The notes: generated from the sequence alone by a model not told the origin. 64,000 bases of DNA from Poriferisodalis sp965237655 (GCF_965237655.1 NZ_CBDEGB010000002.1:2108001-2172000); one strand, 5' to 3'. Positions 33,407-43,483 are shown, numbered from the stretch's first letter. Translations and numbers: made by a program.

Positions 33407-34519
33407 TCAGAGGCCGAGGGCGGTGAGGGGGTCCGTATACGGGATGTTGAGGGCGGCGGCCACGTTGGGCTCGGTGACGTGGCCTTTGTAGACGTTCAGG
33501 CCGGCCCGCAGGTGAGGATCGGTGCGCAGGGCGTCGAGGCCGTTCTCGGCGATGGCCAGCACCCTGGGCAGGGTGGCGTCGCTGAGCGCTCGGGTTGAAG
33601 TCACCGGCACAGCGCCGGGCATGTTCGCCACGCAGTAGTGCACGACGCCGTCGCAGATGAAGGTTGGCTCGGCATGCGTCGTGGGTTTCGATGTCTCGAA
33701 GCAGCCGCCCTGATCGATGGCGACATCCACGACCACTGAACCCGCTCGCATCTGGCGGATCATGTCGGCGGTGACGAGCTTGGGCGCCCGAGCGCCGGTC
33801 ACCAGCACAGCGCCGATCACCAGGTCAGCGTTGAGCACCTCGGTCTCGACCGTTGCGCGGGTGGAGATGACCGTCACGACCGCGGCGCCAAAGCGCTGCT
33901 CGAGGTGATCCAGCACGGCCGGATCGATGTCGAGCACCCGCACGTCAGCACCCATGCCGATGGCAATCTCGGCCGCGTTCTCGCCGACCACTCCCCCGCC
34001 GATGACCACCACACGAGCCGGCGGTACCCCAGGAACGCCACCGATCAGCAGGCCGATACCGCCATGCGCTGTTTCCAGCGCCCACGCGCCCGCCTGCACT
34101 GCGAGCCGGCCGGCAACCCGAGACATCGGCGCTAGCAACGGCAATCCCCCACGCGAGTCCGTGACCGTCTCATAGGCCACGCATGCCGCGCCGGAGTCCA
34201 CGAGATCGGCCGTCTGCTCAGGGTCGGGCGCAAGGTGCAGGTAGGCGAAGAGGATCTGACCATCGCCAAGCCGCTTGCGTTCCGACGCCTGAGGCTCCTT
34301 GACCTTGACGACGAGCTCCGACTTTTCCCACACCTCGTCACAGGTACCGATGAGAGCGCCCGCGGCTTCGTACTCGGCATCGGAAACTCGAATGCCCGCA
34401 CCAGCGCCGGATTCCACCAGCACCTGATGCTCGTGCAACACCAGCTCGCGCACAGCGTGGGGCGTCAGCCCAACCCGCTGTTCACCCGCCTTGAGTTCGC
34501 CGGGCAATCCGATCAGCAT
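33407..34519 (-). CDS. ald: Alanine dehydrogenase
   Basis: 370 residues from the ATG at 34519, chosen because GGGAGGTGACC lies just upstream. It catalyses NAD-dependent oxidative deamination of alanine to pyruvate and ammonia, or the reverse. Motifs: MLIGLPGELKAGEQRVGLTP, VVKVKEPQ, FAYLHLAPD, the Rossmann VVVIGGGVVGENAAEIAIGM, VVDVAIDQGGCFETS and VVHYCVANMPGAVPVTSTRA. Divergent from the acyl-CoA ligase. Confidence 0.96.
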   Translation of the reverse strand: MLIGLPGELKAGEQRVGLTPHAVRELVLHEHQVLVESGAGAGIRVSDAEYEAAGALIGTCDEVWEKSELVVKVKEPQASERKRLGDGQILFAYLHLAPDPEQTADLVDSGAACVAYETVTDSRGGLPLLAPMSRVAGRLAVQAGAWALETAHGGIGLLIGGVPGVPPARVVVIGGGVVGENAAEIAIGMGADVRVLDIDPAVLDHLEQRFGAAVVTVISTRATVETEVLNADLVIGAVLVTGARAPKLVTADMIRQMRAGSVVVDVAIDQGGCFETSKPTTHAEPTFICDGVVHYCVANMPGAVPVTSTRALSDATLPRVLAIAENGLDALRTDPHLRAGLNVYKGHVTEPNVAAALNIPYTDPLTALGL

Positions 34520-34620
34520 ACGGTCACCTCCCAAACAGGTGCCCAACTTCTGTACGCGCCCAGCAAGCAGGCGCCCCCCATTCGGGCTGAATTGCCCGGG
34601 CGAAGTCTACGATTCCGCCG

Positions 34621-36276
34621 ATGGGCACCCGTGACCAGGGCACGAGTCGTGACGGCTGGACGTTGCCTGGGCTCGTTCGGGAAGCGGCGAGGTCGCATGG
34701 CACCCGCGAGTTTCTCTCATTCGAGGACGGTCGCACGGTCAGCTTCGCCGAGCTTGACGAGCTGACTGACCGGTTGGCAACTGCGCTGGCCGACCTCGGC
34801 CTTGAGCCGGGCGATCGGCTGCTGGGCTTGCTCACCAACAGTGCCGAGTTCATGTTGCTGATGATCGCCACCCAGAAGCGGCGGGCGATCTTCGTCCCGG
34901 TCAACACCGACCTGCGCGGCGCGTTCCTCGAGCACCAGGTGCGCAACTCCGAACCGCGCATCGTCGCGGTTGATCGCGGCCTGCTGGACCGATTCGACGA
35001 CGTGAACACCGGCGCAATCTCCTCTCCGGGGGATGACATCGAGACCACGCTGCTGGTCGACGACGGCAGCCGCGGCAGCACCCCGGGAGGAGCGCTGATA
35101 GGCACCACGGTGCTGGCGGTCAGTGACCTGCTCGACACCACGACACGGCCCGACGCAGTGCTGGAAGCCAAGCCCAGCGACGTCTGCACGATCATGTACA
35201 CCTCGGGCACAACGGGTCCCGCCAAGGGTGTGCTCATGCCTCAAGCGCACTGCTACCTGTTCGGCCTCACGACGGCTCAATCGCTGGATATCACGCCCGA
35301 GGACCGTTTCTTCTGCTGCATGCCGATGTTCCACGCGAATGGGTTGTTCATGCAGGTCTACGCCTCGCTGCACGCCGGCGCCTCGGTGTTCGTCACCAAG
35401 CGGTTCAGCGTGGCGCAGTGGCTCGGCACGGTCATCGACAAGGGCATCACGCTGACGAACGCCCTCGGGGTCATGCCGGAATTCATCTGGCGCAGTCCCC
35501 GAACCGAGCGCGACCGGGATCACCAACTGCGCGCAGTCATCGCCCTCCCGGTCGCCGACGAATGGGCTGCCGGGTTCGAGGAGCGCTTCGGTGTGCGCAT
35601 CGCGCAGGGCTACGGGATGACCGAGGTCAACATGGTCGCCTTCACTAACCCCGCCGATCCGGTGATGTCGGGATGTGCCGGTCCGCCTCTGGATGACTAC
35701 TTCGAGGTGATCGTCGCCGACCCCGCGACCGATCTTCCGTTACCAGGCAACGAGATTGGCGAGATCCTCGTACGGCCCCGCGTGCCCTTCTGCTTCAACG
35801 TGGGCTACCACCAGATGCCCGACAAGACCGTCGCAGCGTGGCGCAACCTGTGGTTCCACACCGGCGACGCCGGCAAGCTCGACGACGCAGGCCGGCTGCA
35901 CTTCGTGGACCGGCTCAACGACCGCATCCGCCGCCGCGGCGAGAACATCTCCAGCTACGAAGTGGAAACAGTCATCAACGAATACGAAGGCGTCGTCGAG
36001 AGTGCCGTGGTCGGGCTGCGTGTCGAAGGGGCCGGCGGCGAAGACGAGGTGCTCGCCGTGGTGGCAGTGGACGGACCGCCCCCCGATCCAGTCGAATTCT
36101 TGGACTGGTGTGTGCCCCGGATGCCCCGCCACAGCGTCCCGCGCTACCTGCAGTTCGTCGCCGAGCTGGACAAGACCGCTTCAGGCAAGATCCGCAAGCA
36201 GGCAATCCGCGACACCGGCGTCACCGACGACCTCTGGGACCGCGAATCGGTGGGCTACACCGTGGCCCGCGGCTAA
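34621..36276 (+). CDS. AMP-dependent acyl-CoA synthetase/ligase
   Basis: 551 residues of the ANL superfamily. The P-loop is IMYTSGTTGPAKGVLMPQAH, followed by GYGMTEVN, HTGDAGKLDDAGRLHFVDRL, RRRGENISSYEVE, and the catalytic Lys in KTASGKIRKQAIRD. It activates a carboxylic acid to its CoA ester through an acyl-adenylate. Closest in style to crotonobetaine/carnitine-CoA ligase-like CaiC proteins, which suits the CaiB-type transferases nearby, but the substrate is unknown. Confidence 0.92.
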   Translation: MGTRDQGTSRDGWTLPGLVREAARSHGTREFLSFEDGRTVSFAELDELTDRLATALADLGLEPGDRLLGLLTNSAEFMLLMIATQKRRAIFVPVNTDLRGAFLEHQVRNSEPRIVAVDRGLLDRFDDVNTGAISSPGDDIETTLLVDDGSRGSTPGGALIGTTVLAVSDLLDTTTRPDAVLEAKPSDVCTIMYTSGTTGPAKGVLMPQAHCYLFGLTTAQSLDITPEDRFFCCMPMFHANGLFMQVYASLHAGASVFVTKRFSVAQWLGTVIDKGITLTNALGVMPEFIWRSPRTERDRDHQLRAVIALPVADEWAAGFEERFGVRIAQGYGMTEVNMVAFTNPADPVMSGCAGPPLDDYFEVIVADPATDLPLPGNEIGEILVRPRVPFCFNVGYHQMPDKTVAAWRNLWFHTGDAGKLDDAGRLHFVDRLNDRIRRRGENISSYEVETVINEYEGVVESAVVGLRVEGAGGEDEVLAVVAVDGPPPDPVEFLDWCVPRMPRHSVPRYLQFVAELDKTASGKIRKQAIRDTGVTDDLWDRESVGYTVARG

Positions 36277-36315
36277 GCGGGCACAGACGACACAGTGGCC
36301 CGCGGCTAAGCGGGC
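36262..36315 (+). terminator. Duplicated stop-codon hairpin (terminator-like)
   Basis: A 21-bp segment containing GCCCGC-GGCTAA-GCGGGC occurs at 36262-36282 and again at 36295-36315, 33 bp apart. Each copy can form a 6-bp GC stem, and the first includes the ligase stop codon TAA in its loop. It lies between convergent genes and may end transcripts from both sides, though it lacks a U-tract. Confidence 0.55.
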
Positions 36316-36329
36316 CCGCCGCCGACGGC

Positions 36330-37316
36330 TTACAGGTCGGGGCGCAGCAGGACCCTGCCGGTCGTCTTGCGCTCGTGCAGCGCCTGCAGCCCGCCGAGCA
36401 GCCCCTCGAGCGGCAATACCTGGCTGACCAGCGGGTCGAGCCTGCCGTCGGCAACCTGGGGCCAGAGCTCGTCGTAACACTCTTCGAGTACCTCGTCCAT
36501 GCGGCCGCGGTAGCCACCCATGTGCACGCCAACCACCGAGTAGTTCTTGACCAGCAGGTGGTTGGCAGGCGCTTGGGGGATGGTGCCACTGGCGAAGCCC
36601 ACCACCAGCAGCCGACCTTCCCATGCCACGAGGCGCCGCGCTACGTCGAAGTACTTGCCGCCGACCGGGTCATAGATGATGTCGCAGCCCCGGCCGCCGG
36701 TGGCATCCATCACCGACTGGTAGAGGTCGTCGTTGTCGTAGTCGATGACGGTGTCGGCGCCGAGCTCGCGGCAGGTTTGCACCTTTGCAGCGCCGCCCGC
36801 GGCGGCGATCACGGTGCATCCCGCAGCCTTGGCCATCTGCACAGCTGCTGAGCCGACGCCGCCAGCGGCCGCCAGCACCAGCACCGTCTCACCGGATTGC
36901 ATCTGCCCCCGCCGGTACAGCGAGAACCATGCCGTCCCATAGATGACATTGGCAGCACATGCCGCCGGGATCGACACGTCGTCGGGCACGCGCCGTGCCG
37001 TTGCGCCCTTGATCAGTGCCTCGCTGGCGTAACCGCCCCAGCCGGCTGTACCCGAGCCGATGACGCGGTCGCCGACCTTCAGATCGCAATCGGGACCGAC
37101 CTCGACCACCGTGCCCGAAGCTCCCATGCCGGGCGTGAACGGCGGACTCGAACGCACCTGGTAGGTGCCTTGGCAATGCAGGATGTCAGCGAAGTTCAGG
37201 TCGGTGGCCTCCACGGTGATGCGCGCCTGGCCAGGCCCTGGCTCGGGCGAGGGGTACTCGCCCAGCTCCAGCACGTCCCACGGGTAGCCCAACTCGTTCA
37301 GTCGCCATGCTCTCAT
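36330..37316 (-). CDS. Zinc-independent quinone oxidoreductase (MDR family)
   Basis: 328 residues from the ATG at 37316 (MRAWRLNELGYPWDVLELGE); a longer upstream frame overlaps the divergent gene and is rejected. GroES-like N-terminal domain: ATDLNFADILHCQGTY, PGMGASGTVVEVGPDCDLKV. Rossmann domain: VLVLAAAGGVGSAAVQMAKA, GGRGCDIIYDPVGG. It lacks the catalytic-zinc Cys/His set, as in NADPH:quinone reductases and enoyl reductases. The substrate is unknown. Confidence 0.92.
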   Translation of the reverse strand: MRAWRLNELGYPWDVLELGEYPSPEPGPGQARITVEATDLNFADILHCQGTYQVRSSPPFTPGMGASGTVVEVGPDCDLKVGDRVIGSGTAGWGGYASEALIKGATARRVPDDVSIPAACAANVIYGTAWFSLYRRGQMQSGETVLVLAAAGGVGSAAVQMAKAAGCTVIAAAGGAAKVQTCRELGADTVIDYDNDDLYQSVMDATGGRGCDIIYDPVGGKYFDVARRLVAWEGRLLVVGFASGTIPQAPANHLLVKNYSVVGVHMGGYRGRMDEVLEECYDELWPQVADGRLDPLVSQVLPLEGLLGGLQALHERKTTGRVLLRPDL

Positions 37317-37443
37317 GGGGCCGAACCGTACCAACGCGCTGTGGCGACCCGCTGAGCAGCCCCGCCGGTCATGCCCCAAGCCCTGGTACGCCGTGGCGCG
37401 TACGCTCGTGGCGGCAGTCGACGCCAATAGTCGAGGGGACGAG

Positions 37444-38427
37444 ATGGCACTCATCGTCGAGCAATCGCCAGTGACAGACGTGATCCCCGTCCTGGACCTG
37501 TCGCCCCTGAACCAGACAGCCCCGGACCGGATGGCCGTCGCAGCGCTCGCCAGCGACTTGCGACGTGCGCTGACCGAGGTGGGCTTCTTCTTCATTGTCA
37601 ACCACGGCGTGCCATGGGAAATGGTGGACGGGATCTTCGACTCGGCCCGGCAGCTGCACGCACTTCCGCAGCCGACGAAGGACTCGATCCCGATGGGGAA
37701 GCTGGTCGGCGGCTATCTCGGCATGGGCGGTGGCACCTCGTATGCCTCCGACATCGCGGGACCGGTACGCAAGCCCAACCAGAACGAAGCGTTCTTCTGC
37801 CACCGGCACGGATACCACGAGAGCAATCAGTTCCCGCCGCTCGAAGGATTCGCGGCGAGGTGTGAGGCCTATGTCGACCAGGTCATCAACCTTGGCGGTC
37901 GGCTGCTGCCAGTGCTGGCCCAGTCGCTGGACTTGTCGCACGACTGGTTCGTGCCGGACTTCGACTCACCGAGCGTGACGCTGCGCATGTCGCACTACCC
38001 GCCGATGGACTACTCGGACAACGAGTGGGGCCTCGCCCCCCACCCCGATAGCTCAGTATTCACGTTCCTGCCCGCCAACGACGTGCCGGGGCTGGAGATC
38101 CGACCCGCCGGCCATGACTGGATCAGGCCGCCGCAGCTCGCTGAGTCGTACCTGGTCAACAGCGGCGACATGCTGAAACGCTGGACAAATGGCGTGTACC
38201 TGTCGACAGCGCATCGGGCCCGCAACCCCACCGATGGCGAACGGTACGCGGCACCATTCTTCTACGGCGCCCGGGATGACGCCGTGGTCGCGCCAGTGCC
38301 CACGACGGTCAACGGCGAGGCGCCGGCTCGCTGGGAGCCGATCACTTACGGCGACTACCAGCGCTGGTTCCTGAACCGGAACTACGAGAACGTCACCGGC
38401 GAGGCCGTCGGCGAGTCGCCGAGCTAA
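37444..38427 (+). CDS. 2-oxoglutarate/Fe(II)-dependent oxygenase, IPNS-like
   Basis: 327 residues from the ATG at 37444 behind GAGGGGACGAG. The DIOX_N part is IPVLDLSPL and LRRALTEVGFFFIVNHGVPW. The Fe triad is His and Asp of LAPHPDSSVFTFL and His of YLSTAHRARNP, with Arg of RARNP placed for 2-oxoglutarate. The family hydroxylates or desaturates small molecules; it resembles isopenicillin-N-synthase-like and gibberellin-oxidase-like proteins by motif only. Confidence 0.9.
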   Translation: MALIVEQSPVTDVIPVLDLSPLNQTAPDRMAVAALASDLRRALTEVGFFFIVNHGVPWEMVDGIFDSARQLHALPQPTKDSIPMGKLVGGYLGMGGGTSYASDIAGPVRKPNQNEAFFCHRHGYHESNQFPPLEGFAARCEAYVDQVINLGGRLLPVLAQSLDLSHDWFVPDFDSPSVTLRMSHYPPMDYSDNEWGLAPHPDSSVFTFLPANDVPGLEIRPAGHDWIRPPQLAESYLVNSGDMLKRWTNGVYLSTAHRARNPTDGERYAAPFFYGARDDAVVAPVPTTVNGEAPARWEPITYGDYQRWFLNRNYENVTGEAVGESPS

Positions 38428-38482
38428 CCAGCGTGGCAGCCTTACTGGGCCTCTCCTAGAGCGTGCGCTACTCCGAAGCGGT

Positions 38483-40933
38483 CTACTCGAGCACGCCAGC
38501 GACGGCCAGTTCGGTAATCCGGTCGGCGTCGTAGCCGAGCAGCTGTTCGAGCACCTCGAAGGTGTGCTCGCCGTAGGTCGGGCCGCCATGGCTGATGCCG
38601 TCGGAGCTGCGTGACATCGCGAAGCGGGTGCCTTCCACCCACATCGTGCCGTTCGTACCGTGGGCGACGTTGCGGAAGTGGTTTCGGTGCGCAAGCTGCG
38701 GATCGCCAGTCATGATCTCGGAGTTCGCAATCGCATGCGCCGGGACGCCAGCCGCCTGCAGCTCGTCGTGTGCCTCGACGCCGTCTCGCTCAGACGTCCA
38801 CGCCGTGATCAGCCCAGCGATCTCATCAGCCCGCTCGCGCCGCTCGTCAACGCCGAGTCCGGCAAGTCCGTCAGCACCGATGACTCCGCACAGCGCTCGC
38901 CACTGGTCGTCGCTCTCGCAGGCCACCGCAATCCAGCAGTCCTCGCCGGCCGAGGCAAACACGGCGTGCGGCGACATGGCGCGATGGTCGTTGCCGAGCT
39001 TGTCGGGCAGGTGCGCATTCACGTTGTAGTCGAGCACCGCCGGGGCGAGGAACGTCATCGACGCTTCCGCCTGGGACAGATCGATGTACTGACCTTCGCC
39101 AGTGCGGTCGCGGTGGTCCAGCGCGGCCAGCAAGGCAGCGCTCAGGAACTTCGGCGACACGTAGTCGGTGTAGGCGCCGAACACGCCCGCCGGGTCTCGG
39201 TCGGGCCAGCCGGTCATCTCGTAGAAGCCGGACATCGACGCCCCCATCGTGCCGAAACCGGCCAACGACGACAGCGGGCCGCTCTGGCCGAACAGGCAGC
39301 TCGACGCCATGATGATGTCGGGCTTGACGGCACGCAGGTCGTCATAGGACAGGCCAAGATCCTGCAGGGCATGGGGTGAGAACGACTCGCACACCACGTC
39401 GGCCCAACGCACGAGATCCAGGATCAGGTCGCGGCTCTCGGGCTTGGAGATGTCGATGGTGATACCGAGCTTGCCGGCGTTCATGTTCTGGTAGAGACCG
39501 CCGTTGTCGACGCCGGCCTCGTCGTTCAGGAACGGCTGGATGGTCCGGGCCGCTTCGACCTTGTGGGACGACTCGACACGCACCACGGTTGCGCCCCAGT
39601 CGGCCAGAACCCGTGTCGATCCCGGACCGGCCATGACCCACATGAAGTCCAGGATCTTGACGTCAGCGAGCGGGAGCGACGGGTCTCGGTGACTCGCATT
39701 GGCCGCAGCCACCAGCGCTTCGGACACCGGGACCGCTGCTGCAGCGCTCGCCTCTGCGAGAACCTCGTCGGTGTGCTCGCCCACCGATGGCGGGGGCGTC
39801 GAGATGTCCAGCGGGGTGGCGCTGAACTGTGCCAACGGACCTGGATAGCGCACCGATTCGATGCTTCCGGTGGGAATGTCCCGCCAGAAGTCCCGCTCGG
39901 TGAACTGGGGCGACTCGACCACATCTGCGACCGTGGTGACGGGCACGATGAGCAGCCGCTTCTCCAGCGCCACCTCCAACAGATCGGCCTTGGTGCGAGT
40001 GGCGGTGAAGTCCGCCGCGACCTGCTGGATGCGCTCGTACTCCGTGGGCGGAATGCGGCCGGTGATCACGCCCTCCACGAAGTGGATCCAGTCGATCTCG
40101 AGGTCGCTGTCGGCGCAGCCGCCCTGGGTGTGCATCCATTCGAACAGCCGTGCTCCGAAGGGGCCGATGGACTCGCCAAACAGGATGGTCGCCGAGACGT
40201 AGCCGTCAGCGGCGGGCGAGCGCAGCCGCACCCGGAACGGCCCGAGCCGTGCCCCGCCGCTCATGCGCAACAATTCCGGCGAGTTGTAGAGGTGGCACAA
40301 CGTGGCGGACTGGGTGGCCTGGGTCACTGCCTGCTGGGCGCTCACATCGATGTGCTGGCCCTGACCAGTGCGTTTGCGATCCCGGAGCGCGATCAGCGCG
40401 GCCACAGCAGCCTCCGCAGATGCGTGCAGGAAGCACTGATCGAGCGGGATGCGCAACGGGGGCCGATCCTCGTCGCCCATGACGTTGGACAACATGCCGG
40501 CAGCCGAGATGATCAAGTCCGTGGCTGCCCAGCCCGCCTTGGGTCCGGTTTGGCCGAACGGCGTGATGGACGTGTACACCAGTCCCGGATTGAGCGCTGC
40601 AAGATCGTCCGGTCCGAGGCCCCTCTCCGACATGGCGCCGGGCGCATCGGACTCGATCAACACGTCAGCGCTCGCGGCCATGTCGCGCAGCCGCTGCTGA
40701 TCCTGCAAGTCGTCGAGATCCAGCACCACGCTGCGCTTGCCGCGGTTGTAGGACCAGAACCACAGCGAGGCTTCGGGGTCGCCTTCTCGCCCGGCGACGA
40801 ACGGCCCGACGGTGCGCGAGGCGGATCCGCCCGGTGGCTCCACCAGGATCACATCCGCGCCGAGATCGGCCAGCAGCGCTCCGGCCATCTGACCCCGATG
40901 ATCCGACAGGTCCAGTACTCGACAGCCCAGCAC
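38483..40933 (-). CDS. Tandem CaiB/BaiF CoA-transferase fusion
   Basis: 816 residues with two complete family III CoA-transferase domains. Domain 1 (about 1-400): CRVLDLSDHRGQMAGALLAD, SYNRGKRSVVLDLDD, LVYTSITPFGQTGPKAGWAA, DVSAQQAV. Domain 2 (about 415-816): VKILDFMWVMAGPGSTRVLA, NMNAGKLGITIDISKPES, MASSCLFGQSGPLSSLAG, IDLSQAEASM. Only some members of the family are fused dimers like this. Neither domain shows the usual catalytic Asp in an obvious canonical setting, so the division of labour between halves is unclear. Confidence 0.92.
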   Translation of the reverse strand: MLGCRVLDLSDHRGQMAGALLADLGADVILVEPPGGSASRTVGPFVAGREGDPEASLWFWSYNRGKRSVVLDLDDLQDQQRLRDMAASADVLIESDAPGAMSERGLGPDDLAALNPGLVYTSITPFGQTGPKAGWAATDLIISAAGMLSNVMGDEDRPPLRIPLDQCFLHASAEAAVAALIALRDRKRTGQGQHIDVSAQQAVTQATQSATLCHLYNSPELLRMSGGARLGPFRVRLRSPAADGYVSATILFGESIGPFGARLFEWMHTQGGCADSDLEIDWIHFVEGVITGRIPPTEYERIQQVAADFTATRTKADLLEVALEKRLLIVPVTTVADVVESPQFTERDFWRDIPTGSIESVRYPGPLAQFSATPLDISTPPPSVGEHTDEVLAEASAAAAVPVSEALVAAANASHRDPSLPLADVKILDFMWVMAGPGSTRVLADWGATVVRVESSHKVEAARTIQPFLNDEAGVDNGGLYQNMNAGKLGITIDISKPESRDLILDLVRWADVVCESFSPHALQDLGLSYDDLRAVKPDIIMASSCLFGQSGPLSSLAGFGTMGASMSGFYEMTGWPDRDPAGVFGAYTDYVSPKFLSAALLAALDHRDRTGEGQYIDLSQAEASMTFLAPAVLDYNVNAHLPDKLGNDHRAMSPHAVFASAGEDCWIAVACESDDQWRALCGVIGADGLAGLGVDERRERADEIAGLITAWTSERDGVEAHDELQAAGVPAHAIANSEIMTGDPQLAHRNHFRNVAHGTNGTMWVEGTRFAMSRSSDGISHGGPTYGEHTFEVLEQLLGYDADRITELAVAGVLE

Positions 40934-40995
40934 GGTGATTCCTTTCGCCGAGGTGGTTTCGCGCAGAACCTAGTGCGCCTGTGTGAGGGCTCCGA

Positions 40996-41664
40996 TCAGC
41001 GTTCCAGGACCGGCTGGGCCTCGACGACTCGCAGCATGACCGGGGTGGGGATCACGATGGGCCCGACGGTGCCAGCGAGCCCGGTATTGGATGTCCATCG
41101 GACCGTCCAGACCGACTGCACCGCTCCTCGGAAGCGACCGGATCGCCGCGCTGTAGACGCCCGCTGGAAGATGTGGCTACAGGGCGAGCGAGTGCCCGGC
41201 ACGAGCCACCGCAGCCCCGGCCCTGGGCAGGAAACGAGCGGCGAGCCGTCCCCGGGAACCAGTTGCAAGGCCACTGGCGTTGCAACAAGGGTGACCACAA
41301 CGCTCCCGGCCGCAACGATCCGCACGATGGGTCGCCAGCTTGCCGCCGGCACCCAGAACCAGGTGTCGACTCCGGCGAGCGTGCGAACGCGCCGCGCCGG
41401 CGGCGCGAACAGCGGCACGGGTCGTGGGAACGACAGTGACGACAGTGCTCGGTTGGCAGCGACGCCCACTCGTCGAGCGCGATGGTCTGGATCACGGCTG
41501 GACACCACGATGTGCACGCCCTCCAATGCCGGGTCCCGTGCTGGCGGTCGGTCGGGCAGTCCAGAACTGCCGCCACCGAGCGTGAGCGCCGGACCGGCCG
41601 CCTCCGCCGGCAGCGCAGCGAGGCTGACGGAACACAGGCATGCCCCCAGCACGATGAATTTCAT
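40996..41664 (-). CDS. Secreted protein of unknown function
   Basis: 222 residues from the ATG at 41664; MKFIVLGACLCSVSLAALPA followed by EAAG is a signal peptide. The mature part carries DTWFWVPAASWRPIVRIVAA, CPGPGLRWLVPG, CSHIFQRAS and SVWTVRWTSNTGLAG. This pattern recalls secreted actinobacterial beta-sandwich (PKD-like) proteins with a conserved Trp core and one disulphide. It is divergent from the amidase gene; no function can be assigned. Confidence 0.7.
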   Translation of the reverse strand: MKFIVLGACLCSVSLAALPAEAAGPALTLGGGSSGLPDRPPARDPALEGVHIVVSSRDPDHRARRVGVAANRALSSLSFPRPVPLFAPPARRVRTLAGVDTWFWVPAASWRPIVRIVAAGSVVVTLVATPVALQLVPGDGSPLVSCPGPGLRWLVPGTRSPCSHIFQRASTARRSGRFRGAVQSVWTVRWTSNTGLAGTVGPIVIPTPVMLRVVEAQPVLER

Positions 41665-41827
41665 GAGTTCTCGCACCAGCACACTGTCGTGGCAACCGTC
41701 CCGTCAAGCAAGTGGTTTTCGCACTGTCGGCGCAGACGGGCGGCGGGAAGAGGCGGCGAACTAGGTTGCCAGCACTGTTCGTTACCAACTTCTCACTACG
41801 AACTCGTCGGACCGGGAGGACCTGCAC

Positions 41828-43294
41828 ATGGCCGCAGACGATTTCGCGTACGCCACGACGATGGAGACTGCGGCGGCCATCGCTGCTGGCGACGCCTCCT
41901 CCCGAGAGCTGCTCGAAGCCGCGCTCGGGAGAGTCGACCGTCTCGACGGTCCCATCAATGCGGTCGTCGCCCTTGATGCCGAGCGGGCACTGGCTGCCGC
42001 CGACGCCGCAGACGCTGCGGTGGCGCGGGGCGACGAACTGGGTCCGCTGCATGGTGTGCCCATCACCATCAAGGACTCGTTCCAGACCGAGGGGCTCGTC
42101 ACCACGTCGGGTGCCCCGGCGCTGGCCGAATTCGTGCCCGAACGCGACGCCGACCCCGTCGCCCGCTACAAGGCGGCTGGGGCGATCGTGTTCGCCAAGA
42201 CCAACCTGCCGCTGTTCGCCGGCGACGCCCAGTCCTACAACGAGGTCTACGGCACCACCGCCAACCCGTACAACATCGAGCACACCCCCGGCGGATCCTC
42301 GGGCGGGTCAGGCGCCGCGCTGGCCGCTGGCTATACGCCGCTCGAGCTTGGCTCCGACATCGGCGGCTCCATCCGTATCCCGTCGCACTGGTCCGGTGTC
42401 AGCGGGCACAAGCCCAGCTACGGCGTCGTCTCGGCGCTCGGCCAGATCCCCGGCATGCCCGGGACGCTCAGCCAAGCCGACATCGCCGTGGCTGGCCCGA
42501 TGGCCCGTGACGTCGACGACCTCGAGATGGCGCTCGACGTGCTCGCCGGACCAGACGCCTGGAACTCGAAGGCCTACTCGCTGGATCTGCCACCTGCCCG
42601 TCACAACGACATATCCGACTTCCGGGTGGCGGTATGGCTGGATGAGGAGTCCTGCCCGATCGACACCCAGTACCGGGAACTGCTGTTGGGGGCCGCCGGT
42701 GCCTTGGAGCAGGCGGGTGCCCGGGTTGACATCAATGCTCGCCCGGCATTCACCTACGACAAGGCAGTCGACACCTTCCTGCACCTGCTCTCCGCAGCCG
42801 AAGCCGGTACTTGGACGCTTGCGCAGTTGGAAGAGTTCGCCTCCTCGAATGACGAGCCTCAGGGAGATCTGGGCATCTGGTACGCCGCGATGCGGCATCG
42901 GGAGTGGCTGAGCTGGCATGAGCGCCGGCTGCAGCAGCGTCGGCGCTGGGAGGACTTCTTCACCAATTGGGACGTAGTGCTGTTGCCGGTGACCCCGACC
43001 GCCGCGGTCCGTCACGATCACAGCCGTCCGGCCACTAATCGCAGGATCACCGTGAACGGCGAGACCCGGCCGTACTTCGACATCATCAAGTGGATGGGCC
43101 TGACCGGGGTGTCCTGGCTGCCTGCAACCGTGGTGCCCGTCGGCATGGTGCCGGCAGGCACCGGCGAGCACGGCGGGGACCTGCCGGTCGGCGTGCAGAT
43201 CGCCGGGCCGTTCCTGGAAGACCGCACGACGCTGGCGGTCGGTCGCTTCTTGCAAGAGGCACTGGACGGCTTTCAACGGCCTGCCGGCTTCTGA
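41828..43294 (+). CDS. Amidase (amidase-signature family)
   Basis: 488 residues. The Ser-cisSer-Lys triad is visible: Lys in GVPITIKDSFQTEG, cis-Ser in TPGGSSGGSGAALAAG, and nucleophile Ser in LGSDIGGSIRIPSHWSGVSG. It hydrolyses a carboxylic amide; the substrate is unknown. It precedes a CaiB-type transferase on the same strand. GGGAGG lies upstream of the start. Confidence 0.94.
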   Translation: MAADDFAYATTMETAAAIAAGDASSRELLEAALGRVDRLDGPINAVVALDAERALAAADAADAAVARGDELGPLHGVPITIKDSFQTEGLVTTSGAPALAEFVPERDADPVARYKAAGAIVFAKTNLPLFAGDAQSYNEVYGTTANPYNIEHTPGGSSGGSGAALAAGYTPLELGSDIGGSIRIPSHWSGVSGHKPSYGVVSALGQIPGMPGTLSQADIAVAGPMARDVDDLEMALDVLAGPDAWNSKAYSLDLPPARHNDISDFRVAVWLDEESCPIDTQYRELLLGAAGALEQAGARVDINARPAFTYDKAVDTFLHLLSAAEAGTWTLAQLEEFASSNDEPQGDLGIWYAAMRHREWLSWHERRLQQRRRWEDFFTNWDVVLLPVTPTAAVRHDHSRPATNRRITVNGETRPYFDIIKWMGLTGVSWLPATVVPVGMVPAGTGEHGGDLPVGVQIAGPFLEDRTTLAVGRFLQEALDGFQRPAGF

Positions 43295-43483
43295 GCAACG
43301 CAGCGCCCATCCAATCGCCTCTCGCCAGAGGTGCGGGCCAAGCTGTCTGGCGAGTTCTCCGACCATGATGCAACCGGCGTTGCACGCGGTGAACGCTCAG
43401 GATCCCGCAGGATGGAACGCCGCTGCCACCAGATTCATCCGGAATCACGCAGAGACGCCCCGAAGCCGCTAGAGGAGTCATCC

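Noticed and set aside
39563..41764. 733-codon open frame on the plus strand
   Set aside because: It is antisense to the fused CaiB gene, Arg/Gly/His-rich, with no start signal; typical of GC-rich shadow frames.
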